Assembly (NCBI GenBank): GCA_023252395.1
Contig: JAJPDY010000097.1
Span: 1-5,414 of the forward strand
DNA from: Nitrososphaera sp.
Lineage (GTDB): Archaea; Thermoproteota; Nitrososphaeria; Nitrososphaerales; Nitrososphaeraceae
Direction of reading: 5' to 3'
DNA length: 5,414 nt
In this document: piece after piece, positions 5,190 through 5,414 of the stretch
How the letters are laid out: each line of letters starts with the position of its first letter
How positions within the stretch are numbered: position 1 is the first letter of the stretch
The notes under the pieces: generated by a model
Database searches by the model: none
What the model saw: only the letters and a program-made list of their open reading frames with translations
Told to the model about the DNA's origin: nothing
Made by a program: the position numbers and the translations under genes

Positions 5190-5369
5190 TCAGTGCGTCT
5201 CGTGGGCTTGGTGGCCACCACAGCTGCAAGAATCCTCGTCCTCTCCGCCCATCCAGCCAGACTTTTCTGTCTGTGGGTGATTCTTGCTCTTATGTTTTAA
5301 CAGCTTGTAATCAGAATCAAAACCTTCCCCACAAATTGAGCAGGTCTGTAATATCCGGAATTCTTTCAA
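5190..5369 (-). CDS. C2H2 zinc-finger mini-protein with a Cys/His-rich tail, 59 residues
   Basis: The short minus-strand frame encodes one finger, Cys10-x2-Cys13-x12-His26-x4-His31 (CSICGEGF ... KHKSKNH), with Phe17 and Leu23 at the usual core positions. The spacing is identical to the finger encoded at 4119-4250. After an acidic linker (GGEDED, 41-46) the protein ends in SCSCGGHQAHETH, placing Cys48, Cys50, His53, His56 and His59 together; this could bind a second metal ion. The only start ahead of the finger is TTG at 5369 (an in-frame stop lies at 5379-5381), and a TTTTAAT box is placed about 28 nt upstream. It is 14 bases from the 201-residue gene and probably leads that operon. The function is unknown; nucleic acid or protein binding is inferred from the finger. 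Confidence 0.75.
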   Translation of the reverse strand: MKEFRILQTCSICGEGFDSDYKLLKHKSKNHPQTEKSGWMGGEDEDSCSCGGHQAHETH

Positions 5370-5393
5370 TGGGCCAGATTAAATTAAAAAGGC

Positions 5394-5400
5394 ATTAAAA
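5394..5400 (-). promoter_or_regulatory. Box A element for the minus-strand C2H2/unknown/membrane operon
   Basis: The minus strand reads TTTTAAT, centred about 28 nt upstream of the TTG at 5369. A second T/A-rich run (5378-5390) lies closer to the gene but too near for a leaderless start. The rest of 5401-5414 shows nothing I can name. Confidence 0.45.
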
Positions 5401-5414
5401 CTTTATCATCTTGA

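Noticed and set aside
4921..5280. A 119-codon plus-strand frame over the right-end cluster
   Set aside because: It lies antisense to the 201-residue gene and the zinc-finger frame, both of which carry better protein-like features and a promoter.

Overview
The window looks like a piece of a mesophilic ammonia-oxidising archaeon of the Nitrososphaera type (Thaumarchaeota/Nitrososphaerota). This is inferred from several signs: an archaeal dolichol-phosphate-mannose-synthase-like glycosyltransferase fused to a GtrA membrane domain, a small one-domain winged-helix protein of archaeal style, an MtrA-like corrinoid protein outside a methanogen operon, single-finger C2H2 mini-proteins, box A (TATA) promoter elements about 26-27 nt upstream of start codons with no Shine-Dalgarno sequence, frequent TTG starts, and moderate GC content. 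No database search was possible, so the lineage is a judgement.

Layout, left to right. Positions 43-1221 (+) hold the GT2-GtrA glycosyltransferase, followed by a 237-base gap with no gene I can support. Positions 1459-1710 (+) hold an 83-residue winged-helix protein. It converges on a roughly 340-residue two-domain protein of unknown function (1702-2721, -). A short divergent promoter region separates that gene from a dimeric-type dUTPase/MazG-like NTP pyrophosphohydrolase (2838-3167, +). This converges on a two-gene minus-strand operon: a PNPOx-like flavin split-barrel protein (3632-4036) translationally coupled (TGATG) to an MtrA-like cobalamin-binding protein (3156-3632). Divergent from that operon is a 43-residue C2H2 zinc-finger mini-protein (4119-4250, +). 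The right end is a minus-strand cluster: a second C2H2 mini-protein (5190-5369), a 201-residue unknown protein (4570-5175) and a 93-residue two-helix membrane protein (4247-4528).

The genes do not form one obvious pathway. The part most likely to act as a unit is the flavoprotein plus MtrA-like pair, which may form a corrinoid methyl-carrier or reduction module in a non-methanogen. The two mini zinc fingers share identical C-x2-C-x12-H-x4-H spacing and may be small regulators. Genome packing is tight: three convergent gene pairs overlap at their stop codons by 4 to 12 bases. No tRNA, rRNA, CRISPR, insertion sequence or attachment site was seen.
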